From Manduca sexta (taxonomy: Eukaryota; Arthropoda; Insecta; Lepidoptera; Sphingidae): a DNA stretch of 64,000 bases. The notes beneath the pieces were generated by a model, which did not search any database, had not been told where the DNA came from, and worked only from the letters and a program-made list of their open reading frames with translations. The stretch covers positions 4,152,600 to 4,216,599 of the forward strand of contig NC_051115.1 of assembly GCF_014839805.1 (NCBI RefSeq), read 5' to 3'. Below are positions 55,301 to 64,000 of this stretch, piece by piece. Within the stretch, counting starts at the first letter, position 1. Every line of letters begins with the position of its first letter. The position numbers were made by a program, and so were the translations under genes.

Positions 55301-58292
55301 CCCACTTTTCGCCGAGTGTGTTCCGTCCAAGGTTGTGATAGGGGCTCCGGGCTAATATTGACCAGAAAAACCCAAATATCACTTTGCCCGACCCGGGATT
55401 CGAACCCAGGACCTCAGAGCGCTGCCGTACCGCGCATGCAGTACAACAATGCCACCGAGGCAGTCCTCTAAAACAAAGTCCGCCGCTCCAATTGTCTACC
55501 TGTCTGAACGCGATAAACGCAAAAACTATCCAACATATTTCAATAAAATTTAGTTTGGAAATAAAAACCCTGGGAATGACGTGGGCTTATTCGTATATAT
55601 CAGATATCACATGAGTAAAATTTTTCACACTGTTCCATCGCGTACCAACCTTGGGTTACAAAGTCCTGTTACACGCATGTGTAACGAGTACAATGACTTT
55701 GTTAGCAAAATAAAAGAGCTTGATGTTTTTAATGATAAATTTCAAGAACAAATTATTGACGTTTTGTAATCCTCTTACATCAGCTACTTAAATTTAATTC
55801 ATCTTAGCTAGTAAAATTCTGTTGTATATATATATATATATATATTTTAGGTATTGAAGTTAACTTGTAATTTACATATAGTTGTGTAATGTGTATACCT
55901 GTAATAGGCATATATATCAGCCACTAATGATTTCTATGTCTTTAGAAGTTTAATTTTGTTTATATATATATGCTGTTGGTGTACCAATGAAATAAATAAA
56001 TAAATAAGTATCATTTAATGATACAGCGACAATGGGCCATTTAGAATAAAGTATGTTTAACATACTTACATATGACATATTTAGATTGCTGTATTCTTTC
56101 CATTGTTTGGAAATTTACTGTAAACTAGTAATAGACTTATTGAAATTGTCCATTACAAGTCAAACATAGAAAATTGTGGGCAATGCTACCAATTTCTTCT
56201 ACTTTTGCCTAAATTTACATTTGTGTTGTAAACGTTTTTAGATTCTATTTTTAATATAATAATAATATCAGCTCTGTATTATAATACCATCTCACTACTG
56301 CACATGTTCCTCCTCTAGTAATGAAAGTGATTAGGCCTTAGTCCACAACGCTGGCCTAGTGCGGATTGGTAGACTTCACACACCCTCAAAATTCCAGATT
56401 ATAGAAAACTTCTCAGGTATGCAAGTTTTCCCAGAATGTTTTCCTTCACCGTTAATGAGCAATAATTAATAATGAATACACATATCATTTTAGAAATTTC
56501 TCTGAGGTCTCAACAGTCTATTACACAACCAACTAGCCTATCAACACTTTTAATGTCAATAAAGAAACTGAGGTGAGCCGGTAGGGGTCGACCGCACCGA
56601 ATCTTCGAATATCAGATGATATTCTTAGTAAAGGCCTGTTTAAAAATACCCTGAACTGCTGGGAATGAAAGATTGATGAAGGTGGAGGAAGCGAGAGAAG
56701 TATGCCAGAATTGCAAAGTGGCAATCTATAGTCTCTGGCTATGCCTATTGGATAGAGGAGCGATACTATGTATTTATGTCAGAAACTGAGTTTAATAGTA
56801 ATAAAAGTGTGTAGATACTCACGACTCTCGCCACAAACAGTGTTTTGAACGGGTCGGCAGTGGCCTTAGGATTAGCGGTGGGGTCCCATAGCGCTATCTC
56901 CTGCTCGAGCTTGTAGGCGGTTTGCTCGGCGCGCTCGCGCCTGCGCCGCTCGAGGCGCTCCTCGCGCGTCTCCACCCGCGTCGGCGGCGGGGTCTCCGAC
57001 GGGTGCTATGGGGCAAAATTGATGATTAAAGAGTCTTGTGTCCAAACAAACATTTGATAGACATAAAATTAATTTATGGCTTTTTGGTGCTTATATGTTT
57101 AATTTTTACTTCCGTTTTGAATACTGCAGCCTTCAATCACAGAGAGGATGGAGATATTGGTCAATAATATATACTCAATTTTAATATGTAGATAGGAATT
57201 GACTATCTTCATTTTAAAATTACACAAAATTGATAAGATCTATAGAAGTGCTGAAGTTAGTATGGTATATTGTCTGCTTATTATACTTGGATAGCATACA
57301 TCTTTATATTAGTTTGTATTGTGGTCCTCAATTTAAATTACATATATTCATCTAAGAATAATAATAACTGTCACACTGCTGGGCACGGGCCTCCTTTACT
57401 ACTGAGAGGGATTAGGCCTTAGTCCACCATGCAGGCCCAGTGCAGATTGGTAAACTTCACACACTCTCAAAATTCCTATGGAGAACTTCTCAGGTATGCA
57501 CATGATTTACACATGATATTTTCCTTCACCGTTAAAGTAAGCAAGAATTCACAAATACACACATAATTTTAGAACATTCAGAGGTGTGTGCCCTTGGGAT
57601 TCGAACCTGGAGACATTCCTCTCGGCAGTCCGTTCAACAACCAATTAGGCTATCGTGGCATCCATCTAACAATATTTTTCCAAAATTATTGGCAGTCAAG
57701 AGGCTAGTTATATAATTTCTTTAATTCAACGTCATGACAGCCTAGGTAAGGTATCTGAATATACATTTTATTATGAATGCGGCGTCCATTGCATATTTGT
57801 TTGCACAAATGTGTTTTTTCTCAAACGAATTGCATCCGTAAATAAGGAATACTAATTTATTTCTACTTCTATAAAATGGATGCCTATGAAAAATACCAAA
57901 TATATGTCATATCTCAGCGGATTTGCAATATAATTAGGCATTAGACTTAAAAATAATCATTTAACGTAATAATTAAACTTATGAAGCTAAAACCCATGTA
58001 CAATAGCCAATTTGGAAATACAAAAAATACCACGAGCTAAACATCTCCTTTTTGTTTTGTTCAATTTTTCATTCGAGCCATTTTTGATAATCCAACATAA
58101 TTTTGGACACTAACCAACTGGCAACCAAATTGAGACGACAAAACTAACCTCAAAACAATTGAGAAACGCTCCGACTCCATCGTATCCTTTCTGTTTCTTC
58201 TCATGCGGGAGCTTCGCTGCTGGCGGGAGGTACGGGATGGGGTCCCTCGCAGCGAAAAGTGCTAATAAATTTGGAGGCAGAAACTGCGTCAT
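46370..58292 (-). CDS. snRNP-U1-70K: U1 small nuclear ribonucleoprotein 70 kDa (364 aa)
   Basis: Nine exons on the minus strand: 58292-58149, 57005-56823, 53347-53285, 52224-52143, 48963-48862, 48117-47962, 47684-47588, 47102-46948, 46482-46370; total 1095 nt, phases consistent. The start [20 protein letters not shown] and the segment [20 protein letters not shown] are diagnostic of U1-70K. The RRM follows with RNP2 LFVARV (104-109) and RNP1 RGYAFIEY (143-150), then [16 protein letters not shown] and [20 protein letters not shown]. An Arg/Ser, Arg/Glu and Arg/Asp-rich tail covers about residues 205-325. The protein binds U1 snRNA stem-loop I and helps define 5' splice sites in the nucleus. 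The tail is shorter than in human or fly homologues. Two psi-K-x-E motifs (VKQEP, IKQEP) near the C-terminus fit the SUMO consensus. The third intron from the 3' side of the RRM (48964-52142) is unusual and listed separately. Confidence 0.95.
47177..47445 (+). repeat. RTE-like LINE tail in a U1-70K intron
   Basis: CTAGCTTTTGCTCACGGCTT, GCCAAATTTCAGCCCGATCC and AATCAGTCACCTTTGAG. Confidence 0.65.
47805..47935 (-). repeat. Short tandem repeat, TAGTGACTRGTGAGTGTAGTG-like units
   Basis: About five imperfect units with spacing near 25-30 bp. It lies immediately inside the intron after U1-70K exon 6 (donor at 47961). Confidence 0.7.
48560..48838 (+). repeat. SINE-B copy close to the U1-70K exon 5 donor
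   Basis: GAATTACGAGACGAGCTTGT to CACATATGAGAGACCACCAA. It begins about 22 bp inside the intron downstream of exon 5 (48862). Confidence 0.8.
48964..52142 (-). other. Long U1-70K intron, nearly free of interspersed repeats, with a cluster of 5' splice-site motifs
   Basis: About 3.2 kb separates RRM exons 4 and 5. Apart from a tandem array (51555-51835) I recognise none of the SINE, MITE or LINE families that fill every other long intron. On the transcribed (minus) strand, GTAGGTAT occurs at 49972-49979, 50034-50041 and 50403-50410, and GTAAGT at 50118-50123, 50422-50427 and 50442-50447. A pyrimidine-rich tract and a CAG lie upstream (minus sense, about 50478-50570). This is compatible with an unannotated alternative or poison exon. 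Confidence 0.55.
51555..51835 (+). repeat. Tandem repeat, GACTACATAATCAGAAGTAT units of about 34-37 bp
   Basis: Seven to eight imperfect units with CTTCCCCATCTTT spacers. It is in the same U1-70K intron as the splice-motif cluster. Confidence 0.85.
52333..52615 (-). repeat. SINE-B copy
   Basis: GATAGGTCTCTCATACGTGA to CATCTCGTCATTCAAAAC; in the intron between U1-70K exons 3 and 4. Confidence 0.8.
52640..52930 (-). repeat. Unclassified repeat, inverted copy of 24170-24500
   Basis: CCCGTGGACCCCTGGGGGTC and the AATTGTGAACCCGCATTTTT block are the complements of the copy in peroxidase intron 11. Confidence 0.5.
53450..53708 (-). repeat. RTE-like LINE tail
   Basis: CCTACTAATATTATAAATGC start and GCGGGCGAAGCCGCGAGTAA end. 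Confidence 0.65.
53716..53882 (-). repeat. SINE-A fragment
   Basis: TAATATCAGCTCTGTATTAT to AGGTATGCAGGTTTCATCG, directly next to the RTE-like tail. Confidence 0.7.
54290..54420 (+). repeat. SINE-C fragment, diverged
   Basis: ACCCCACTAAACCTGATGGA and CAGTCAACACAATTATATTA. Confidence 0.55.
54769..54974. mobile_element. MITE with CTCAAAAGCG ends
   Basis: Same family as 18893 and 25018, inverted orientation; flanked by TATA on both sides. Confidence 0.75.
54985..55235 (-). repeat. RTE-like tail, inverted relative of 5150-5640
   Basis: GTGTTCGATAGCCCATTTAT and GCGCTGCGTAAACGGTTAAA are complements of phrases at 5160-5480. Confidence 0.55.
55250..55475 (-). repeat. SINE-D copy
   Basis: CACCATCACGCATTTATCCC to GATTCGAACCCAGGACCTCA and GCATGCAGTACAACAATGCC. 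Confidence 0.7.
55560..56010 (+). repeat. LINE 3' fragment (end of ORF2 and untranslated tail)
   Basis: An open frame to 55769 decodes [20 protein letters not shown], then [16 protein letters not shown], the familiar LINE ORF2 terminus. It is followed by a TATATATA tract and an AAATAAATAAATAAATAAG tail. Confidence 0.6.
56264..56545 (-). repeat. SINE-A copy
   Basis: TAATATCAGCTCTGTATTAT tail to the ACCAACTAGCCTATC head; ends about 280 bp from U1-70K exon 2. Confidence 0.75.
57368..57665 (-). repeat. SINE-A copy
   Basis: GTCACACTGCTGGGCACGGG to CCAATTAGGCTATCGTGGCA; U1-70K intron 1. Confidence 0.8.
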
Positions 58293-58801
58293 GGCAATCT
58301 CCCTGCTGTAACACTAATTAACTGCACATCGTCGCGTGCACTTAAAACTAAATATTCCTTAAACTAATCACACTTTAGACTATTTTTACGTGGTAATCAC
58401 AGTGAATTCGATACAATCACAAAATTACAATGTGTTTTCTTGCTGCGGTTACGCGGCCGCCATTTGCAGAATGCGTTTTGTTTTTGCATTGGATGATGCT
58501 CGCCGCTAGGGTTGCAAGCGTCGTTTTGAGAATGATTCATCATCATAAACAGCCTTTTTAAATAATCCCAAAAGTACTGACCCAAAACTATATACAAATT
58601 AATAGAGGAAATGAAATTTGATTGGAACAAAGTTTTCCTGACATGCTGATCGAGCTGATCGAGGACAAACATTTTGGTTTACATTACAATTGATTCGAAA
58701 ATAACGATTGAGGTGTTTACAATAAAATGAAAAATAAATCTTTTTTTACGTAACTATACATTTTTATATTTAAGAAAAAAAACAAGGACATAGTTTACAA
58801 A
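58293..58801 (-). promoter_or_regulatory. snRNP-U1-70K: U1-70K 5' region
   Basis: This 509-bp gap lies between the U1-70K start and the 3' end of the upstream minus-strand gene, so it must hold the promoter and leader. A GC-rich patch with GCGGCCGCCATTTGCAG is near 58450. No TATA box can be defended. Confidence 0.4.
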
Positions 58802-58807
58802 TTTATT
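58802..58807 (-). promoter_or_regulatory. Polyadenylation signal AATAAA overlapping the stop codon
   Basis: On the minus strand the stop reads TGAATAAA, so the canonical hexamer begins at the third base of the stop. It belongs to the membrane-protein exon 58807-59038. Confidence 0.5.
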
Positions 58808-59038
58808 CACATGTCCCAATCATCGCCGTACTTTTTCACTAATATCACAATAACCACGATCACACTGAGCGTGACGGATAGACATATTCCCACCAGCATT
58901 ATAATCAGTATGTTGCGTCCTAAACATGTATCCGCGCCGAGGACCGGCCCTCGGATCCGGAACGCGTTGGCGTACGCCGGGAGACGCGGCTTGGGTTGGT
59001 CCATGTCGCCGCCACAGTTTGATATTTCTTGGAATGTT
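58807..59038 (-). CDS. Last exon of a single-pass membrane protein (partial)
   Basis: An acceptor TTATTTCCAG lies just before 59038 on the minus strand. The exon opens in phase 2 and codes 76 residues before TGA. The sequence contains an NCGGDMDQPKPRLPAYANA stretch, then a strongly hydrophobic segment of about 24 residues (NILIIMLVGICLSV... to VVIVILV). It ends with a short cytoplasmic-looking tail, KKYGDDWDM. An AATAAA polyadenylation signal overlaps the stop (58802-58807, minus strand). Upstream exons would be to the right, beyond or within the retrotransposon at 59460-64000, and were not found. The family is not recognised. A type I receptor or adhesion-like protein would fit the topology, but that is inference. 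Confidence 0.6.
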
Positions 59039-59459
59039 CTGGAAATAAGTTAAGAGGAAGAGTTATGGTCCTGAGCTCTTGTCCTTACTTATGGTCATAC
59101 TGAGAGACGTTTCCAATGTTTATTTTGAATATTTATCCAAATTATTCATTTGTAAGCATGTCAAAAAGCTATCCATCTTACTTATAAAAATGTCGCAAAG
59201 CTAAGTATGTTTAGTTAAAACACAAATTTACTCGATTAGCTGTAAGTCAAAACCCGCCATCTTGCCTCTTAATAAGGTTTAAACTAGGAACTGGTGAAGT
59301 TTTTTGACAGCTATTTAAGCAATTCTTAATCACCTCTTAACGCTAAAAGTTTATCCTAAGTAAACTGTATTTGTATGTTTATCGCTTAATTTCGGAAATG
59401 AATCGAAAAAAGTGATAAGAATCGTTTATTAAAAAAGCACGTTAGTCTATAAAAGAGGA
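59039..59459. other. AT-rich flank before the LINE, no feature seen
   Basis: Probably intron of the membrane-protein gene on the minus strand. No exon-like frame or repeat match is recognised. Confidence 0.4.
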
Positions 59460-60050
59460 TGCATTGTGGTAGGGCCGGATTTAGGGTGCTAGGTCAGGAA
59501 ACCTCCTCGTTGGTGCACCCTGGGCAACGGCGCGTCGATCAGACCGATCAGGCTGATCTGCGCGCTGGCGAATATCCTGACAAATGTGCTGGTTGACGGT
59601 CGTCGCCTCTTGCGGCGGCCGTCGTGTCGCAGTGCAGGGAGATTGGCCCATCTCGGGCGGCCCCCGGTTCTGTCCCGGGGGCGACGACGGAATCGGTGTG
59701 CGCTCACCCCGCCCCGAGCAGGCAGTGGGGGGGATTCCCTCTCCCATTGTCGCCGTCGTAGATCGTAATCTGGTGTGGAGGTCTGTGGATATGTCTCGCG
59801 CTCCTGCTGGACCGAGGGTCTTGGCTTAACCGCCCGGACCGCGAGGAAGAAAACCTCTATAAAAAATCACCCCGAATCCCAAGCGGCGGCGCACCGCGAG
59901 GGGATGCATGGCCGATGGGTAGTTCGGTCTCGAGTGCGACCCCCGCCAGAGTACCGGCCGACACTCTGTGCGGGTTACGCTAGGCTTACCCAGGTACAGG
60001 GGGCTCTGCCTGGGCGGACCACCCTTTCCCCCATACTCGTGGGAACAAAT

Positions 60051-62241
60051 ATGGAATTTGATCTTTTTAAAACACCCATTATAACTTTGACGCGGTTGCC
60101 TACCCCGGTTCCGTCAGGGGAGGCGGAGTTCGACGGGCGCAAGCCTGTTGATGCAGACGTTTCGCAGGAGAAGAAGGGCGCTAAGCCCATCGAAGACGTG
60201 GCCGATACCAACAGGCCAATTGATATGGACTCGGAGTCGAGCAGCAGTGTCTCCTCTGTCCGGAGCGGGAGGCTCTGGAGGAGGCACTCCCGCTCAAGGA
60301 ATAGTTGTTCACTCTGTACGAGTGACACGGATGAGCCGGCGCCTAAGGCTCTGACAGTCGACGGCAGGGGAAGGGGACAACCCCCCTCTGTCGGAAAATA
60401 CGTCGGGCTAAGAAAGGCACAGCGGGAACGCGATAGGCTGAAGCGGGAGGAGGCCCGACAAAAAGCCGAAAAGGAAATCGAGGAGCGCCTACGCTTTGTG
60501 AAGTCGCCGATTCCCAGGACAAATGACACGGACGAAGACTGCCCCGTCCTCAAGGAGGACCTCAAGGAGTGCGAGAATATCGTGCGCGCAATCATGCGTA
60601 AATCGGGCAACCTTAAGGGCACGTCCCAAGAGGCGCTCAACCGGGTGAGCAACCTCGTCGCCCGGTACGTTGAGCAACCCGAGTCTGCCGTCATTGCGCG
60701 CCTCGAAGAAGAACGGAAAAGGCGCAGGAGAACAGCGCCCGCCTGGAAGCCAGCATGAAAGCGCTTCAAGAGGAGAACGCCACCCTCCGCCGTCGGCTTG
60801 AAGACCTGGAGGCGGCCAATAGCAGCAGGACCACCACAGAGGAGATGCTAGCCATGGTGGAAGCAAGGGTGCAGGCCCGGCTAGAGTCCGCACTAATGGG
60901 GCCAGCTCAGAGACCGCCTCTTGCACACGAAGAGAAGAGGAAATCCACCCCTGGGGACATACAACTCCCCGTGGCGGGGGGACTGGTGGGAGGGCCGCAG
61001 CCCAAGACAAAGAAGGAGAAAGGGAAGGGCAAGGGGAAGAAAACAGCCCCCGCTCCCCAATTCCCGCCCCAGTAGCCGGACCGTCAAGTGCGCCGCCGCA
61101 AGCCATCGCTGGACCTTCAACGGCAACGGCGACCGTTTCAGTGCAACCCGCTACTAAAGGCAAGCAGACGAAGACCGCTGCAATAAAGAAAACAGCGCCA
61201 GGCCCAAAGCCCCAAAAGGGCAACAAGAAGAAGACGGCACCGTCCCCTCCGGAGCCCCGCCCTTTGCCGCCAGCTCCGGAATCAATGGAGACGCCGTGGA
61301 CCGAGGTCGTGAGCAGGAAAAAGAAAAGTAAGACCAGCGCGACCAAAACCCTGGCGCCACGGCAATCGACGAAACGCCCCGAGCCGAAGCTCCGGCCGCC
61401 GAAGTCAGCCGCAGTCACTATTTCGCTGACACCGGCGGCTGTCGAGAAAAGGCCTTACCTACGCCGGGGTACTGACGAACGCCCAACAACGAGTGGACCT
61501 TAGCGGCCTAAACATAGACAGGCTCAAGCCGAAATACGCGGCCACGGGGGCGATGCTTTATGAGGTCCCAGGAGCCGAATCGGAGCAAAGGCCGATGCTC
61601 TAGCCGCCCGACTAAGAGAATGTTTTGCGACCGAGGACGTCATCATATCCCGACCTACAAAGTGCTCGGAGCTGCGGATCTCGGGACTGGACTTCGCGGC
61701 CACCCCAGAGACGGTCAAGGCGGCCCTCTGCAGTGCCGGGGAGTGTGCTGCGGAGTCGATCAAAGTGGGACAGATCCGTCCAGACAGGTCGGGAATGGGA
61801 TCCGTTTGGGCCAAAGTACCAACTAGGGTGGCGAAGAAGTTAAAGGCGGCCCGCGTGAAAATAGGGTGGGTCGTAGCCAGAGTGACCGTGCTCGAGGCGC
61901 GCCCTATGCGTTGTTACCGCTGCCTCGAGCAGGGTCACGTCAGGAACGTGTGCGACTGCCCCACAGACCGCAGCGGACTATGCTACCGCTGCGGTAAGCC
62001 GGGGCACAAGGCCCGAGAGTGCAAGGAGACACCGAATTGCACCTTGTGTGCCACCAGTGGAAAGCCCGCCGGGCATCGAATCGGGGGGAAGGCGTGTTCT
62101 GCCTCCTCCCGTAAATCACGACGTCGCCCACGTAGGAGACCGCCTGCCGCTGAGGTTCTGTCCCAGCCGCAGGCGGCGAGCCCACTGCAACAAGTGCAGT
62201 TAGCGGCCGAGATGGATGTGGAGGAGATCGTCCATCAATAA
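60051..62241 (+). pseudogene. LINE ORF1 (gag-like, CCHC zinc knuckles), frameshifted
   Basis: The likely start is ATG at 60051 (MEFDLFKTPI); an in-frame extension goes further upstream but begins in leader-like sequence. A basic, Ser-rich N-terminal half is followed by a coiled-coil-like region (about 60690-60860). Then comes a Pro/Lys-rich linker, then a conserved C-terminal block with CYRCLEQGHVRNVC, CYRCGKPGHKARECK and a third CTLC-type knuckle at about 61911-62100. These knuckles bind nucleic acid in R1-clade ORF1 proteins. Frame changes near 60720, 61050, 61460 and 61585 break the frame, so no full protein can be made. The final piece ends with TAA at 62239-62241. Confidence 0.75.
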
Positions 62242-64000
62242 TGGACCTCAGTTTCCTCCAGGCGAACATCAACCACTGCGCCCGCGCCCAGGACCTGTTG
62301 TCCCAAAGCCTGGCGCAGTGGTCGGTGCAAGTGGCCGTGGTCGCCGAACCGTATTTTGTCCCGCCCCGCGATAACTGGGTAGGGGACATCGACGGGTCGG
62401 TGGCCATCATCACCCAGGGTGCCGCTGGCTCCCCGCCCTTCGCAAAAGTTGAGAAGGGCCAGGGATGCGTCGCGGCTCTGTTGGGGGACTTGTGGATAGT
62501 AGGAGTTTATTTCTCCCCCAACAGACCCTTGGCCGAATTCGAAACGTTTCTCGTTCGGCTGGGGGCTCTGGTTGAGCAGGGCCAACCTCACCCGACGATC
62601 GTCGCCGGCGACTTCAACGCGAAGTCCGCGGTCTGGGGTTCGCCGGCGACCAACGCTCGCGGTGGGGTCCTGGAGGAATGGGCGATCTCCGTCGGCCTGG
62701 CCGTCCTGAACAGAGGGTCGGTGAACACGTGCGTGCGGCACAACGGCGGGTCTATTGTGGATCTATCGTTTGGGAGCCCCGCCGTCGCACGTTGTGTCCA
62801 GGGCTGGAGAGTCCTCGTGGGCGTGGAGACGTTGTCGGACCATCGTTATATTAGGTTCGACGTCTCCGCGCCCCCGAGTATCCGGCCCAATAGTGTTGGA
62901 CCGAGTGCCCCTCAACAGGACGGCCCGCGGTGGGCTCTAGGACGCCTCGACAAGGAGGCCCTAGAGCTGGCCGCTCTGGCAGTCTCGTGGCTCCCTGCGC
63001 CGGAGGGTCCGGTGCGGGTCGAGAAGGAGGCGGAGTGGTTCGGGGTGGCAATGTCGGATGTTTGCGACGCCGCCATGCCCCGGGCGCTCCGTCGTCCTCC
63101 GCGGCGGGAGGTGTACTGGTGGTCGGCGGAATTAGCGCAGTTGCGCGCGTCATGCGTGGCTTCGCGCCGCCGATACGCCAGACATCGCCGCCGCCGTATT
63201 CGCAGTCAGAATCACGAGGACCAGGAGCGGCAGCTCTACGGTCTCTACAAGGAGGCGAAAAGAGCGCTGCGGGTGGCCATTCATAGGGCCAAGGTCGCGG
63301 CACGTAAGGAGTTCTTAGAGACTCTCGACGCGGACCCGTGGGGGCGGCCATACAGACTAGTGTTCAACAAACTTCGATCGGCGGCACCCCCACTGTCGCA
63401 GAGTCTCAGGCCTGATCTTCTGGCCAATGTAGTCGCGGCCTTGTTCCCGGCCACCGAGTATACCACTCCTCCACCGATGGCGCCAACGGAAGTGGCGTCA
63501 TCGTCGTTATCGGCAGGGGATATTCCAGAGGTTACGCCCGCAGAAATGCGGGCGGCAGTGTTTCGGCTGCGGGGCAAAAACACCGCCCCGGGTCTCGACG
63601 GCATCCCCGGGAAAGCCTGGGTGCTAGCCCTCGAGCACTTGGGGCCGCGGCTCCGCCGCCTATTCTCCGCCTGTATGGTGCAGGGCGTCTTCCCGGCGCG
63701 TTGGAAAACCGGGAAGCTCGTCCTGCTGAAGAAGGAAGGGGAGACCCGCAGAGTCGCCGTCGGCCTACCGGCCCATCGTGTTGCTCGACGAGGTCGCCAA
63801 ACTTTTTGAGCGCATTTTACACGCGCGCCTCGTCGAGCACCTCGAGAGGGTCGGTCCCAACTTGGCCGACAATCAGTTTGGTTTTCGGGGTGGACGCTCT
63901 ACCGTCCACGCGATTCTGCGGGTCAAGTCGCAGGCGGAGGAAGCAGTGGCCAGGGGTAAAATAGTTATTGCAGTTTCCCTTGACATCTCTAATGCGTTCA
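62241..64000 (+). pseudogene. LINE ORF2 (endonuclease plus reverse transcriptase), frameshifted and partial
   Basis: ATG at 62241 opens MDLSFLQANINHCARAQDLL, the start typical of R1-like ORF2. The endonuclease part shows VVAEPY, VAGDFNAKS (catalytic Asp/Asn) and LSDHRYI (catalytic His). The reverse transcriptase region begins with GKNTAPGLDGIPGKAW and WKTGKLVLLKKEG. An extra base in the G-run near 63739 shifts the frame, and the wrong frame stops at 63807-63809. After the shift the expected YRPIVLLDEVAKLFER and QFGFRGGRST motifs reappear in another frame, up to SLDISNAF at the window edge. The YADD motif and the C-terminus are not in the window. Confidence 0.8.

Larger units (their letters stand above)
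59460..64000 (+). mobile_element. Decayed R1-like non-LTR retrotransposon (LINE), cut by window end
   Basis: A GC-rich block starts near 59460 and contrasts sharply with the AT-rich flank. It holds a 5' leader, an ORF1 with gag-like zinc knuckles, and an ORF2 with an apurinic-type endonuclease followed by reverse transcriptase. The order and the TAATG overlap of ORF1 and ORF2 fit the R1 clade. The flank is not a TTAGG telomeric repeat or recognisable rDNA, so it is not at an obvious SART/TRAS or R1 target. Multiple frameshifts show the copy is dead. It probably lies in an intron of, or next to, the membrane-protein gene ending at 58807. The 3' end is outside the window. Confidence 0.82.

Noticed and set aside
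59975..61418. Large minus-strand frames (264 and 309 codons) opposite the LINE
   Set aside because: They are antisense shadows in GC-rich sequence; the plus strand carries the recognisable zinc knuckles and endonuclease.

Overview
The window is nuclear DNA from an insect, most likely a moth or butterfly. The protein genes are split by many introns with GT/AG borders. They include a ZAD-C2H2 zinc-finger gene, a class that has expanded in insects. The DNA is AT-rich and dense with short Pol III SINEs, RTE-like LINE tails, MITEs, Penelope-like relics and an R1-like LINE, in the style of lepidopteran genomes. No species can be named from the sequence alone. All exon models were assembled by hand from open frames, splice borders and matching intron phase.

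Layout. (1) 1762-11759 holds two divergent genes for unrecognised secreted proteins. The minus-strand gene starts at 6382 and runs off the left side of what can be resolved. The plus-strand gene runs 7163-11759 and encodes 869 aa. Both begin with a tiny signal-peptide exon that ends in phase 1 and is followed by a very large exon. (2) 13968-25458 (+) is a complete 12-exon animal heme peroxidase family gene (640 aa). Its distal-pocket residues are replaced, so it looks like a pseudoenzyme. (3) 27529-41415 (+) is a complete 15-exon ZAD plus 11-finger C2H2 protein (690 aa). Its introns carry several minisatellites, including a 33-bp array with a 297-bp higher-order period. (4) 46370-58292 (-) is the U1 snRNP 70 kDa protein (9 exons, 364 aa). 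One long intron, largely free of the recognised interspersed repeats, contains a tight cluster of U1-type 5' splice-site motifs on the transcribed strand. (5) 58807-59038 (-) is the last exon of a single-pass membrane protein whose other exons lie outside the window. (6) From about 59460 to the right edge is a decayed R1-like non-LTR retrotransposon. Its ORF1 has CCHC knuckles and its ORF2 has endonuclease and reverse transcriptase domains; the two overlap by a TAATG stop/start.

The genes do not form a pathway. The main themes are heavy repeat colonisation of introns, several cases where a repeat sits directly at or supplies a splice site, and a possible self-regulating intron in the U1-70K gene. 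Repeat families are labelled here SINE-A to SINE-D for convenience; these are not database names.
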